Assembly: GCF_002078875.1 (NCBI RefSeq)
Contig: NC_034412.1
Span: 7,645,230 to 7,709,229, forward strand
DNA length: 64,000 nucleotides
DNA from: Numida meleagris
Taxonomy: Eukaryota > Chordata > Aves > Galliformes > Numididae
Reading direction: 5' to 3'
Both the position numbers and the translations under genes were made by a program. Position 1 is the first letter of the stretch. Every line of letters starts with the position of its first letter. Shown piece after piece: positions 46,941-60,189 of the stretch. The notes under the pieces were generated by a model. The model had not been told where the DNA came from. It saw only the letters and a program-made list of their open reading frames with translations, and ran no database searches.

Positions 46941-49224
46941 GTAAGTTTTCTGTTGTTTTTTTTTTTCTTTGTCCTGTTATTCTCTGTAAGTGTTGGTGTA
47001 TAGCTGAGCTGTCACGAGAACAAATCGGCAAAATAATTGTCTCTGACAGTGTATTCACATCATGTAACTTCCAGTGTCTGGCACAGATATTTAAACTAGC
47101 CAGAAAAACTGCTCTGAATCACAGAAAGCCTTTGATTTTTGAATGTGGTGTAGGTCTGAGTGTTATCTCTTCATCTGATCTCATCCTCAAGGTCCCACTC
47201 CTACCCACAGTTTGGAGGCAGCCTTTATGCCTTTGCATTGCCACTATGTCCAGCCTGGAATACTAAGGAAATCTGTGGGAGATGGAGAAGAAATCATGCA
47301 GCTGTGTCAAAACAAGCCTCCACCTGCTGGCTGCGCACAGTCCTGCAGAGTGGCTCCAATTGGCAGACAGGGATGGGGTTAGGGATCTGGTGGGGTTAAG
47401 TGCTGCAGACTCTCCGTACCCCCATGCTGTTTGGATGTTGGAATAGGTTGTGGGTGAGCTCTGGCCTGGCTCAGTGCTGCAAAATAAAGGCAGACTTGGT
47501 AATACTGGGGAAGATGTGAGAAACTGTGCTGCACCCGTGGACATCTCATTTAGGCACACAAAATTAGGCTAGCTGATTACATGCCGCCTTGCAATTTGTC
47601 CTCTTCTCCTCTTGCTTTGATCTTAGAAGGGATAAAGACTAAATTTTATGAAGTGTGTTCAAGTATTTAACTATGCAATTAGGAAAGGAAACTTGAAAAT
47701 CCCACTAATTGCCTGTCTGCACCATTAGTCATTTAAATAGTTCAAAAAATCTATCCCCTCAGCACTTGACCCTGTTTCACAGAGCAACTTGCATCCACTT
47801 AGGCACCCAGCGAGGCACTCTGGGTGCGAAATCAAGTGGGTAACATGGCGTAGGGCATTCAGATTTTTTTAAAAATGGAGTTTCCCCTGCAGCTACGGCA
47901 TCCTCACTCTTCCTGTTGCAGACAATCACAGTATCCAAATATACTGCCTACAAATGCCACTAGATTGCAAGGAAGGCTCCCTTGCTATGTGCTTCCCAAC
48001 AGGTTCAAGAGTCATCAATCTCAGCCAAGGTTTATCAAAGGTTTTAAGTTAGCAATTTTGTTTAGATAATATAATTAGTATGTTAATAGAATATATTGAT
48101 GAAAAGGCAATTGTACATGAGATACACGTAATTTCAGAGTAGCTCAATATTTCTGCAGTTAATAGTGTGTATATAGATAGATAAAGATATGTGATGTTCT
48201 TAAGTAGACTTTAGTACTAGAAAACTGCATGCTATTAGCTAATCATCACTCTTATTAAAAGTCTGTCTTAGTGCAGAACACAGCTTATGAGCTTTAAAGC
48301 TTACACTAATCAAGATGCAAGATCAACCACTGATGTAGGTCACCTATGGCTCAACTGATACGTAGCTGCTCTCCATTGATGTTACCACTTAAACATTAAT
48401 ATTGATGAAATAAAAAGTTAGAATTCTCCCATCTGAAATAATTACATTTTGCTCATTAGGAAATTAGTCACTAGTCCCATTTGCACAAATACTCAAGCAG
48501 ATAAAAGGACAGAAAACTAAATGGATTCAGCGATCAATCATCTGAATTGTATTGTTCATAAAAAGCATTAGAGCTTCCCTATAAAGGTCTCAACCACTGT
48601 GAAATTGTTATTTTAACCACAGTTATTCCTTTACACTGCAGAAGTACTTGGAAGGAGGTAGTCACTGGGCTGTGGGCTACTAAGAGGGAATCTTTCTCAT
48701 TCTCTCATTTGTTTATGCAGTGCCAAGATGGTCCAAAACGTAATGGCACAAGGACCTGCACCCATATCTCAAGAGTGTTCTAACTACTATATGATGTCAG
48801 CCAGTCTTTCTTTCTGTCCCCATGATTGTTTCATTCATTTACTGCAAAACTGCACCAGCAGGCAGGCTGCATCCCACAGGATGCTGCTGCTCAACAGTCA
48901 GAGCTTTCTTCTAGAACAGAAGTGATGCAAATTCAGGTCTGGATTTCACTCCTGGCTCAGGTTCCCCTCTTCAGTTGGTTTCTAAGGATAACTCCTTCTA
49001 AGTGCTTAACACGCTGGGAGGAGAGACCTGAGATTGAGATGTGCGAATGAGTAAGAAAGAAATTAGAGTATGTGAAGCAACTCCAGAGTAATTATGCATC
49101 CTTCTGTGAGCTACTGGGCTATTAATGATTGCTTGTTCCTGGAGAATGCAGCTGCACTGTCCTTCTGGTGAAGTGAAAACTGTTGCTTTAGAAGTTTATA
49201 AACTTTTGTGAGTTATTAGTCAAC
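46941..49224. other. noncoding sequence, no gene recognised
   Basis: Unique sequence, AT-rich between 48050 and 48500 with GATA-like repeats near 48170-48185. No gene or RNA is recognised. Confidence 0.62.
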
Positions 49225-49228
49225 ATTA

Positions 49229-49858
49229 GGTCAGGTCCTGCATTTTGGTCACAACAATCCCAGGCAACCCTACAGGCTTGCGGAGGAGTGGCTCGAAAGC
49301 TGCCTGACGGAAAGGGACCTTGGTGTGCTGATGGACAGTCAGCTGAACATGAGCCAGCAGTGTGCCCAGGTGGCCAAGAAGGCCAATGGCATCCTGGCTT
49401 GTATCAGGAATGGTGTGGTGAGCAGGACTCGGGAAGTCATCCTGCCCCTGTATTTGGCACTGGTGAGGCCCCACCTCGAGTACTGTGTTCAGTTTTGGGC
49501 ACCTCAGTACAGAAAGGACATGGAGGTGCTGGAGCAGGTCCAAAGAAGGGCAACAAGGCTGGTAAAGGGCTTGGAGAATATGCCCTACGAGGAGCGACTA
49601 AAGAAACTGGGGCTGTTTAGTCTGGCAAAGATGAGGCTGAGGGGAGAGCTTATTGCTCTCTTCAAATACCTGAAAGGTGATTGCAGTGAGAGCAGGGTTG
49701 GTCTCTTCTCAGTGGTGACAGGTGACAGGACAAGGGGAAATGGCCTCAAGTTGCGCCAAGGGAGGTTTAGGTTGGATATCAGGAAAAACTTCTTTACAGA
49801 AAGGGTTGTTAAGCGCTGGAATAGGCTCCCAGGGAGGTGGTTGAGTCACCATCCCTGA
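49229..49858 (+). pseudogene. CR1 ORF2 C-terminal fragment (reverse transcriptase region)
   Basis: The frame is open from the truncated 5' edge of the element (49229) to a TGA at 49856-49858, about 210 codons with no true start codon. Motifs in order: [95 protein letters not shown] and [20 protein letters not shown], then RWNRLP. These are the region after the catalytic reverse-transcriptase core of CR1-clade proteins; the endonuclease and the catalytic YADD part lie in the missing 5' portion. Relative to the family, one base is lost near 49830 just after RWNRLP, so the last roughly 25 codons are out of frame; the family frame would have ended at 49903-49905. It cannot encode an active enzyme. 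Confidence 0.93.
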
Positions 49859-49986
49859 ATGTGTTTAAAAACTGTTTGGATATGGTGCTCGGGGACATGA
49901 TTTAGTGGTGGGTTGTTAGAGTTAGGGTAGAATGGTTAGGTTGTGGTTGGACTTGATGATCTTGAAGGTCTTTTCCAACCTGAGCA

Positions 49987-50005
49987 ATTCTAGGATTCTA
50001 TGATT
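49987..50005 (+). repeat. CR1 terminal octamer repeats
   Basis: ATTCTAGG and ATTCTATG followed by ATT. The ATTCTRTG octamer array replaces poly(A) at the CR1 3' end and is recognised by the element's own reverse transcriptase; it fixes the element's 3' boundary. Confidence 0.93.
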
Positions 50006-53000
50006 AGCCATTGATATTTATTTCCTGGTTATTCTTTGACTTACAGTAACATAAACAAATAGTGATTCTGAGAGAGCAGATCCACAGTGGATGTAGATCA
50101 GCATAACAGTACTGATTTTAGCAGTGACACAAAGTTCATTGTAACCATGGCTCTGCCCCCGTAGAGTTATACTAAAGTAAAGCATTGTGATTAAGTTCTT
50201 GAATTCAACAATTTTATTGACATGTTAAAGCTTAAAAATGGAGGAAAGCATCCCATAGCTGTGAGGGCTACATAGCACAAGAGTGGAAGGAAAATACTGC
50301 AGGAAGAATATAAAAGGATTGACAGTTTGTTAAAGCTTGGGAAGTAATTCACACCCTCTCCTTGGATTACTTGGGCATGTATTTTAAGACTCTCTCCTTT
50401 CTAGTTTAAATAACGCTGAGGTCATGAACCAAAGTATCAAAAGCAAGAAAGTTCACAGTTAATGGTGACATTGTCCTTAACTTGCCCTGAGCTGGAAAGG
50501 TGCCTTCATGACACAGCAGAGTATTCTAAGGACACAACAGCAAACTAAAGTTTGGCCTCTAGCAGTATTGAGCACAAGCGTTTATGTACAGTAACTTAAA
50601 TACATTGGTTTGGGTTGAGAAGCAGGAGCAGTGAACAAACAGCTGAAATGGGCTGTTAGGTCCAGTTTTTGCACCTTTACTTAGCAGTGCTAATCTGCAT
50701 TTGCATTTATGTAATGAATCTTAGCAGGGCTCAAGGATCATATGAAGTCTCGATCTGCCATTCATTGTGCTTACCAGCAATGGTTTTCCATGGAGCGCAG
50801 TGAATACTGGGTTAGATCCAAAACTAATTAATTTTCCAATAGCTTGTTCTAGAAGATATTTTTAGTATTTTATCCTGACCTAGCTGAATTGTCATTTTGT
50901 TAAGAGCACTTTGATAAAGTAATTCAATCAGATGTACCACTACACAGCAGAAAAATCAACATGAGAGATGTAATGAGAATTACCAGTTAGGAGCTCTTGT
51001 TTTCATCAGCTCACTGTATGAGATTCTGGGTAACATGAAACAATATGTTTCATGACCTGAAATAATCCATCAATGAGAAACTAAGAACTCACCAGGGATG
51101 ATAAATCTTAATTCTTGCTTTTAGCTGCCTCTGGTGTAAGGGCATATCTCCATCTTTGTGAACCCGCTGCCATTTCCAAGCGCTTCACCAGGATGTTTGT
51201 GAAGCAGTGGTTGCCTGAAGTTCTTCACATGTGGGGAATAGATTTTTCTTTTTTCCCCAGCTTTGTTACTGAAACTGGCTGCAGTTCATTAGAGACAGCA
51301 TTCTTATTTTTCCATAGAACTTGACCTGTTGCCCATCCCAATACAGAAAGTCACAACCCGAATTTTGAGGTTGAAATTTTGGCATTACTCCTAACAATGT
51401 GCTTACAGTTTTTAGATCAGACTGCCTAAACATAAGTCAGTCACTAACAGATGTCCTTTGAGTCCATCTGCAAGGATTTAAGAAAAAAGTGCTCCTGTGT
51501 TGATGTGGTCTTTCTGACATGAGATAACACGTAGATCAAAGAGGGCATGAGTCCTGAATGCAGGGGCTCCAGCTCATACTGTGGTACCAGCACTGGCAAT
51601 CTCAACTGATTATTTCTGTTTGATCAGCTGTGGAAGTTAAGCATCTCCTAGAAGTTACGCATTATACCAAACTAGCACCTTAAATCTGCACTGAGGCGTC
51701 TTAACATAAAGCCAAGTGTCTTGACAAGCTTACGTCCACATTAATAATAAATCCGGGTGACACAACCCCTTTAAGAAGAGCAGTAACAGCTGAAGCCTCC
51801 TTAGTGGAAGCAATCTGCTTTGTTTTCTGTCAGTGCAGTCAGAATACATGAAAAATCCTTCTGTTTTATTCTTCTTGCTCTCTCCTTATCAGAGTTCCTA
51901 AGTAAAAGTATGATTCAGTCAATATTCTTTTAACTAACTTGTCATCTGATTAGTCATTTAAGAGCTGTCCACTTGCCCAGGGAAGTCTGGATTTTGATTT
52001 TACTTTTATTCTGAATGACTGCAGTCATTATCTGTCTGCTTATGTGAATAATTAAAGTCTTCAAAAGCTCTGATGGGATTTTTTACTCTTTGTCTCTTTC
52101 CTATTGCATTCCAAATTTGTGCAAATTTGGACAAATGTATATCAATTCGTTAAAACAAATGCAACTATTAGACAGTAAGTAAAATAAACTCAACCAGACT
52201 TCTATAATAATGACAGGCAAATGAACCAGGTAGTTTGAGTGGTATAAATAAGGAACAGCAAGCAAGTGAGGGAGGATGTAACAGGGCCCAAAGCAATAAG
52301 AGGCTGAGTTTACTGAAGCCTTTCATCAGAGTGATTATTTTATAAACATACATAAACAGGGGTTTGAGTTTGCTTATATCTTCATGTTGCTGATAACAGA
52401 ACATTGTCGGTCTTATTGGAAGCTGGTTCTCTTGACCCTCACTAGAACAGAAGGGAAATCCAGCTCATAGGTGGTGCCTTTCAACCTGGACTATAAAACT
52501 GGGCTGGATTTTATGTGAAAGAACCATTTACACTAGGTAGCTGACTCAGATGTGGTCCTCGTAGAGAAGGTAGCATGGGAAAGGCCCTCCAACTTGAGGC
52601 TATGTGGTATGATAAAAACACCACTTGTGTGCAAAAGGATAATGGACATCGCAGTTGTCAATGATCATGTTCCGTTTGTACAGCTAATGACATAAGGACA
52701 GAAATTCATCGCCTCAGTCCCAAGGTGTCTTTGAGCCTGTTGATGCCGTTAAGATTCCTATTAGCTTTTCTGTGTGCTTCAACATCTCTTTGGGTTTTAC
52801 TTTCCCCAAGAGCTGAATATATGTCACTGTCTTCTATTCAGATGCTGAATGCATTCAAGCAGCACTTACTGGTCTTGCTGCCCACGACATTTTCTTAGTT
52901 CTCAGAAATTATCAGAAAGCCTCTTGGACCTTGCTGAGGCAAACAATTAGAGATCAGCGCTTTTTCAAGAATACCTATGACTGGCATTTTTTTGCCTGAT

Positions 53001-56000
53001 TCTTCACTTCGCTGTAAACTGAAAAAAAAGATCCTCTCTTTATAACAAGTATCTGAAAATGTAGCTTGAGAAATGCTGATAATGCTGATTAGTCCAGCTT
53101 TTTGCACAAACTTTTGCTTTACAAGTAGTGCCCACTCTTCACTGGAATGGTTCAGCTTGCATCTGCTTATATTTTCCTGCCACATTGAATTCTTTCCTGT
53201 AGCAGGTGCAGGTCAGTAGAAGAACCAAAACAGTGAGCTTCTTGGGGAAATGGCAAGTGACTGTGTAATTTACTCAGTAGTGTATTTCTACTTATAATTA
53301 TTGCTAATTCCAAGAAAAAAAAACAAAACAACTCAGTGCAAATTGCATGACAGTACTGTGTAAGGTGGATGCAGAGATAAAACACAAGTACAACCCATGC
53401 CTTGCAGGCTGACAAATGAAGTGGAAAATGCTATTGTTTATTGACTGCCTGAGCATGTGATGAACGATATCTTTGCCTCACGAGGTAGCCCAAGGTTTCC
53501 AGTGGTAGCAGCCTTCCTGTCTGTGATTCACCTGTGCAAACAAGTGGAAAGCTGAGCGTGTAACCATGAAGGCAATTACCTGATTGTTTCTCTGCATTTC
53601 AATAATGGTGCTGTTTCCCCATCCCCTTTCCAACCTTGGGGCTGCACCAGGTGAGCTGAGAAGGATGGGCACAAGGCATTTGCTCCCAGCTCCCTGCAGC
53701 CCGAACACAATGAGGTAGGCCGTGCTTACAAACCTCTCCCTGTCAATCATTCCCTCCCACAGCAACACTTTTCTAATGAGCTCACAGGGAGTGGGAGGAG
53801 AAGCTGGCTTCACTGCTGTGCATCCAGGGCTGCCGAGGTGTGGGAGCAACCCGTCCTCCTCCTGGCAGAGCAGTAAACATACAGGAGGCTGGGAGGTGTT
53901 GTTTATAGGGTGTGACATCCTTTTTCAGCTTCCTGCACAGACGTGTGCGGAAGTCGCAGGGGTGAGGCCCCACATCAGTGAGCTCACACCACAGCTGAGC
54001 GGCAGCCCGAGGCCTTGAGAAGGGTGAAGCCCCGGGCCTCTCCTGAACAGCCCCGCTAATGGCACATCGGCTTGGATCTGTGGCATTTTATTGGTTACAA
54101 TCCTGGCTATCTGATACTCCACCAAGCATGGCCTGCCTGCAAACCAAGCTGGAAGAGATCTGGAAGGAAAACAAAGCTCACAGTGAGAATCGTGGAATAG
54201 TTAATCCGTTTAGCAGATTAGTGTGAAGGTAAAGCGGTGACTAGCCAGTAGGTTGTAAATATTTACATAAATAAGACATCTGATAGTAAAAGGGAATCCT
54301 GAACCCTGTGAGTACCTTACATCAAATTCAGGTTAAGGTTTGGCCTCAAAATTTAACAAAGAGTTGATCAGCCACTGGAACAGCTTTGGAAAGGAGGGAC
54401 GGACTCCTCATTTTAAGTCATTAAGTAGTAATTAGGATTTTTTTTTTCCTGTTAATATCTAGTTTCACTGTAAAGCAGGGCCTGGAAGTGCGAAGTGCAG
54501 AGTTACACTGCCTGGCCTGCAGGTCAGGAAGTGACCATTGGACAGGTTAGGCCAGTTCAATGGGCCCATAAGCCTGCGGGATCATCCACTACTGAAAAAG
54601 GCTTTAAAGGAACCTAGCAATTCCCCAGCAGCTCTTGAAGAGAACGTTAAAGTGAACTGTAGAATCATCATGAAAACAACAGTATGACAAGACATAAAGC
54701 ACTAATCTCTAAACTCAGCAGGCCATGGAGGATCCTAATGACAAGCAATACTTTGCAGCCAGGCTGTGACATTTGTAGGAACATCTTGCCTTTCCTTTAA
54801 TTGCAGTATTAGAAGGATGGGGACTAGCTGTCCACAAAATACTGTTGGTGCAGCCAGCCCACAGCCCTATGGACTAAATATGAACAAACAACTATTTGAC
54901 TAGCTTTCTTCTGGAGCTCAGTTTAGGTGCTGAAATAATTGCACCCCATTCACTTAGGGCCTGAATGCTCCTGGTTTGCTCAGTCCCTGCTTGTGTAGCT
55001 GGGTGCCTGCAGTAGCATCAGTGAGGCTTGAGAATAACAGAAAGAGATTAATTTTCATGGATCTGTTAGATTCAGTCTCCCACGAGACTGCCTCTCTATC
55101 CACACATCATTTATTTCTCTTTCTCTCTTTAATTCAAGCATTATTATTCAGCCCTTCAGAAAAAAAAAAAAAAAAACAGATATTCTCCAGTAAATATGGA
55201 TTTCTTGCAGGATTTTCTTTTTCTTTTTTTACTATTTTTATGTTGCTCTTAACCTAGTAGCATCATTTCATCACTACCAGGATGGAAATGTATACACTAC
55301 AGCTGCAGCCTCAGCTACCTGATCTTATATAGCACGGTGTATCCGTGTACCAATTTGTAACGTGTCCTAAGTCTTGTGGAGGTATCTCCATGTGTAGAAT
55401 TACATTTGTGTCATATTTATTTAATGATAGATCTGCTAATGCAGCACTTTCCAAATAGAATTGCAGACTACATTGCAATCAATCACCATACACAAACTTC
55501 TAGCAAATGGGATCGGATATCTGCCCAGATTATTTCTGAACAGACAGCTGGGAGTAGTTTTAACTATGCACATCTGTGTGTGTTCAGCCGTCTTTTTAAA
55601 TGTACCTAACAATCTCAATTATGAGACTTTCTGGACACAGATTAAATATTTTTCTGTCTCCAATGTGTACTACTAAATGAAGACTGGTGTCTTCTCTAGA
55701 CTTGGAAAAAAACTGCTGGAAAATTGGTGTGTTCTCAGAAGTTTAGGCTTCTATGTAGTTAGGTACAAAATACACTTTCCAGATAAAGCTGAATTTCTTC
55801 TGAGCCTTTGCATGCATGTCCATGGAGAAGTTTCAGCTTAAAAAGGCCATGTTGGAGTTACCGGCTTCCTGGAATACTTGTGGTTGCAGTGAAGTATCGC
55901 AGGCTCTGTCCTGCTGTCAGACCGGAATCATAAATCAAACAAGATATGCATCAATTCCTTTCTGTATGTACTTTTTGACTTTCGGTTAGAAGACTTTATT

Positions 56001-56406
56001 CTTCAGAACTGCCAGGACAGAGAGCTTTAGCTGCTCAAATATTGAGAGCTTTTCTGTAACAGGAGATACCAAGAGAGAAACTGTTGCTCAGCTGTATGCC
56101 ATCATTGTCACTATAAAGGGCACTGGCAACTGAAAAATATCTGACAAACTGACAACTTGACAGGGACACAAGATGGTGACTTAATCTACCTTGGCAGGAG
56201 GCTGTTGCTGAATATTTAAATAGGTTAACAGTCAACATTAAAGCCCTGAAATTAAATATGGGCTGGCAGCAGAAGAGAACAGGTAAATCTGATATCTAAA
56301 TTATGCTCTTAATAGTGTTCTTCAATCTCAGAATGAAAATCAGATTCTCAGATCTGAAGTAAAAGAGTTACTAATCTTGCCTTACGTATTCTTTCCTGAG
56401 CAGTAG
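50006..56406. other. noncoding sequence, no gene recognised
   Basis: AT-leaning unique sequence. A GC-richer part at about 53480-54070 has open chance frames on both strands (146 codons on minus) without family resemblance. A POU octamer lies at 50699-50706, an A17 tract at 55160-55176, and a loose inverted repeat at 52456-52511. Nothing else is recognised. Confidence 0.6.
55160..55176 (+). repeat. poly(A) tract, A17
   Basis: Seventeen A after CCCTTCAG. The preceding 300 bp show no recognisable parent gene or SINE body, so no retrocopy is called. Confidence 0.9.
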
Positions 56407-56439
56407 CTTTTTCTAGAAAAAGAAGGAATTTTTCCTTCT
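56407..56439. repeat. two adjoining perfect palindromes
   Basis: CTTTTTCTAGAAAAAG (56407-56422) is a perfect 16-bp palindrome. Overlapping its end, AGAAGGAA (56421-56428), three T and TTCCTTCT (56432-56439) form a second perfect inverted repeat. The two share the AG at 56421-56422. No gene context is visible; short simple composition makes chance more likely than for the 39-kb palindrome. Confidence 0.85.
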
Positions 56440-59400
56440 GTTTGTCTGTGCCTTCATATAGGCAAATCTTAACTTCCTTTTCCAGCTAAGATACATGGGT
56501 TCAAACAGAAAGATAGATAAGTTCAAGGAAGAAAAATCCACTTAATCTACTAAGAGTAAATAAACCATATTTGAATTGGTTTTGTTAAGAATTTGAACAT
56601 GCCCCGGGTCCCTCAATTTCTCCAATCTTCTCCTGAAATGTCATGAAAAATGTATGCTGTCTGAAAACATATGACTCACAGGCAAGAACATCTCTATGAA
56701 ATGACTTTCATGGTGGTTTTACAGCCCAGATTTGTATTCCTGAGGATCACATCAATCCAACACCCGGGCTGAAAATACAATGAAATGAGAAAAAGTGAAA
56801 AAGGAACATAAGGAATCTTAGCAACTGTGTGGATGATCTAACCTCAGCTGTTAACTGCTGTACTTTCTGGGTCATCTGCACACTTTTTTTGCCAATAAGC
56901 AGAAGGGCTAACTCAGCTGGCACCACATACTTTTACCTTGCAGAATATCATTGAAAAAGCACAAGTTGGACAGTGCACTTTGTCTGTATCAGTTTCAGGT
57001 ACTTTCAGGTGGCATTTCTCCAAAGGGATGACACAGTTCAATAACAACTGTTTTAGCCATCTGTGCGCTCTGTAATAATAATTTTTGACTAATCTGGAAT
57101 CCTGTTTATCTCAAGAAAAGCTCGAGGGCAAGTTGGATATATTGAAAACTATTTCCTAAGGGTAACTCAAATCCAGGTTAATAATAAGAATTAGTGCTGG
57201 CCAAATCAATTCTCATTGTGCAAACAGAAGAGTGGATCTTGTGGGAATGTCTTCTGGGTCCAATACTAATCAGGATTTTCTTTAAGCATTTAGATTAGGG
57301 AGTACTGTGTTACTGTTTTTGCAGATGCTACCAGGGTGGAAGGCGTTTTGAAGGCAAGGAGCAGAACTCAAAACATCAATAAGAATCTCAGTAAACTAGA
57401 TAAATAGTCTGGGTGGTGCTAAAAATGTGATCAATGAGAAAAATAGGAATGTATTAAGAATAATAAATTGCATGAATACTAAAGTGACTGATTTGGCCTG
57501 CAGGAAAAAAACAGTCAAAAAATGTCGTAGCAGGGCACACATTGACCAGTAGTTCACTGAGGAGGAAAAAAAAAAAAGCCACTAAATCTTGTTAAGGGTT
57601 ATACAAATGTATGCAAGATAAGTGAAATGATTTTTCCATTCTGTGCAGCACAGATAAGGCCTCAGTTAAAGCATTGACTTTGTTTGGTATTTGGCCATTT
57701 GGAAAGGAGGTAGCCAGCTAGTAAAAGTCCAGTTGAGAGCAGGTAGGAATGTAGGGCTGAAAGACCATTTTATTTTGGAGAATACATTTACTTAACTCAA
57801 AACGGATTTTAGTGACATTGAAGTATCTGGATGTTTTTTTGTTGAATGATCACAAAATGAACAAAGTGAAACTTGCTGTTGTTCCTCATCAAATACTTCA
57901 TGCCTAAGTACTGTTTGCTGAGCTGATACCTTACATTTCAGCACAGGACTGTAGTACCAGCCATAAAGTCTATAACATATCAAGTGGATAATAAATTCAT
58001 TATTCAGAAATCTGTACTGTTAACTGTAATCTCAGATTTGAAGACTCAATATAATTAATACAAGTAATCTTGCCCCCTGATCCATCATTAGCGTCATGAT
58101 GCTACAGTTCTAGTTGTGAAATGAAGAAGCATGTTTTGTGTGAAAAGTGCAATAGCAGGAATTAAATGAGTCAGTATAACTGGAAAAGAAGACAGACACC
58201 TGAGCTTTTATTAATGTTGTCAGGCACTACATCTTTGACCGTGTTCTTTTAGCCACTGACCAGATATTACACACCACGTCACTAAGGGTTAGTTAGTCAA
58301 GGCAAAAGAACACTTAGTTAATCTGTGTGGATTCTACAGAAAGAATTACTATAAATATGCAATTCAAGTTGTAAGAGATTTAGAATGATTCGTGGGCAGG
58401 CATGATAGCCAAAACAAAACCAGAAAATATTTGCAGGACTCTACTGTTTTTATAAGTGTGTATATGAATGATTTGTTTTAGCATGCAAGTAGAAGGAACA
58501 ATATGTCAAATGTGAAATAGTTTTTTCATTTAGTACTTCCAGAGAATAACTTGGGCAAGAGCTACGCAGAGTAGAGATAAACCTCCAATGGCCAATCACT
58601 GTTCCCACTCAAGTCAACACAAACCCTGCTATTCATTTCAGCCAGCCAATCTCACAGCTATTTTAGCAATTAGGTTCACATTATGAATTAATTGCATAAA
58701 ATTATAAGCAATTTCTAGACAAATACAAAGAAATCAAATTATCTGGATAAATTATATGCTGTGAACCACTTATCTGAAATACTTAGCTTTTGCTACAGTG
58801 TACCCTTAGAAATTTTCCAAATAAATGATACAGTTCAATAAAAGGGACTTTTTTCATAAAAATTAAGAATAATAATTGTCATTAGATTATTTAATTGATA
58901 TGTGAAATATTTGATAAAGCTTTTTATGAAGCTGGTAAATTCCAAAACATCTCGTAGAAACACATCAAAAAACACATAATTTCTGGGGCTCTCTCCCTTC
59001 TCAGTCTGGTGTTTAAACAATTGGTACTCGACTAAGGACAGACTAAAAAATGTTTAAGGACCTCCAGATGTGTTCCAGTAGGTACTTCAGCAGCGTGATG
59101 CTTAACAAACTCATGGGATCGGGCCTCAGTATACCAATAGAATCAGTAAGGTTCCTTTGCTGTGAGCAAACACAGTAACATAAGGAAGCTGACAGAAGGC
59201 TACTGATGATCCAAAACCAGTCCTCTCATTCCATGACAACCATTATCAACTAAAAACTTATGCTCTTGGAAAAAGACAGGAGATTAGAAAAGGAAAATAA
59301 AAATATGCAGGGAAATTACCAAATATGGGAGACTTATAGAATTACAGCTGCAGCAGACCTAGATGGGGAAAGTGAGATAGCCGAAAAAGGATTAGGATTA

Positions 59401-60189
59401 GGATTGCTTATGCACTTATATAACGTTTGTTCTAAATTTGATTACAGTACTCAGTAGAATGAGAACTCAGTCTTCATCATGTGCAGCAAAAAACTTCACA
59501 TCAGGATCATCATTTACATTTGCAAAAATAAATGGGAGTCATCTCTAAAATGTTCTAATTATATTAATCGGCCAATGTTTTGCTGTACTTTGAAGGCATT
59601 AAGCATTGTAAGAACTTCAGATGTGGCGGCCATATGTTTCTTTGTCTCATATGGCTCCAGGATCGTCATCTGTCATATTCACAGCTATTTTTTTGTTTGT
59701 TTGCAGAGATTGCAAATATCCCTGCATGGTTGGTTCATTACTGCGCCGTGCTTTGAGACTAGAACGCCAGAAATGAATTTTTGAAAGTAAACTCAAATTT
59801 TGAGTATCTGGTTTCAGATTTGCAAAGCTTGAGTTTAAGAAGGGCAGAATGCTTCCTGTGATTTTATTCACTGCTGTAGTTAGTTCTAATGTTTGACTCT
59901 GAAATTATAGACAGGTTTTTGAAACTCTGCCTACGTAACTTTCTTGTAGCTCAGCCAGAAGTGAAATGCAGTAGTCTTGTGGTATCTGTAGTACCAGGAT
60001 CTGTCATTAGGCTATGTATATATATTCATATATACATTGTTATATGAAATACAACTTGTGTTAAAAAATATCTTTCAATTATGGCACAAAACAAACAAAA
60101 AAACCCTTCACAGTTGCAATTCAGTTTACACTGGTGCTAACCTAAAGAAAACTACAGTGGCCTGGAGGTGAAGAAAGTATGACTGAAGT
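56440..60189. other. noncoding AT-rich sequence, no gene recognised
   Basis: Long AT-rich stretch with only short frames. A 65-codon plus frame at 59260-59457 contains GGATTAGGATTAGGATT, a hexamer-like run that is not the telomere repeat. An alternating TA-rich segment lies at about 60014-60045. Confidence 0.65.

Larger units (their letters stand above)
49225..50005 (+). mobile_element. CR1 LINE, 5'-truncated, young copy
   Basis: About 780 bp of the 3' part of a CR1 retrotransposon: the end of ORF2, a short 3' UTR (GGTTGGACTTGATGATCTTG, then AAGGTCTTTTCCAACCTGAG) and two terminal octamers ATTCTAGG and ATTCTATG (49987-50002). The 5' truncation near 49225 is typical of target-primed reverse transcription. 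The open frame over some 200 codons and good fit to family motifs show a comparatively recent insertion for an avian CR1. No clear target-site duplication is seen, as is usual for CR1. Confidence 0.96.

Noticed and set aside
59373..59405. Telomere-like GGATTAGGATTAGGATT run
   Set aside because: The unit is GGATTA, not the vertebrate TTAGGG, and has only about three copies.
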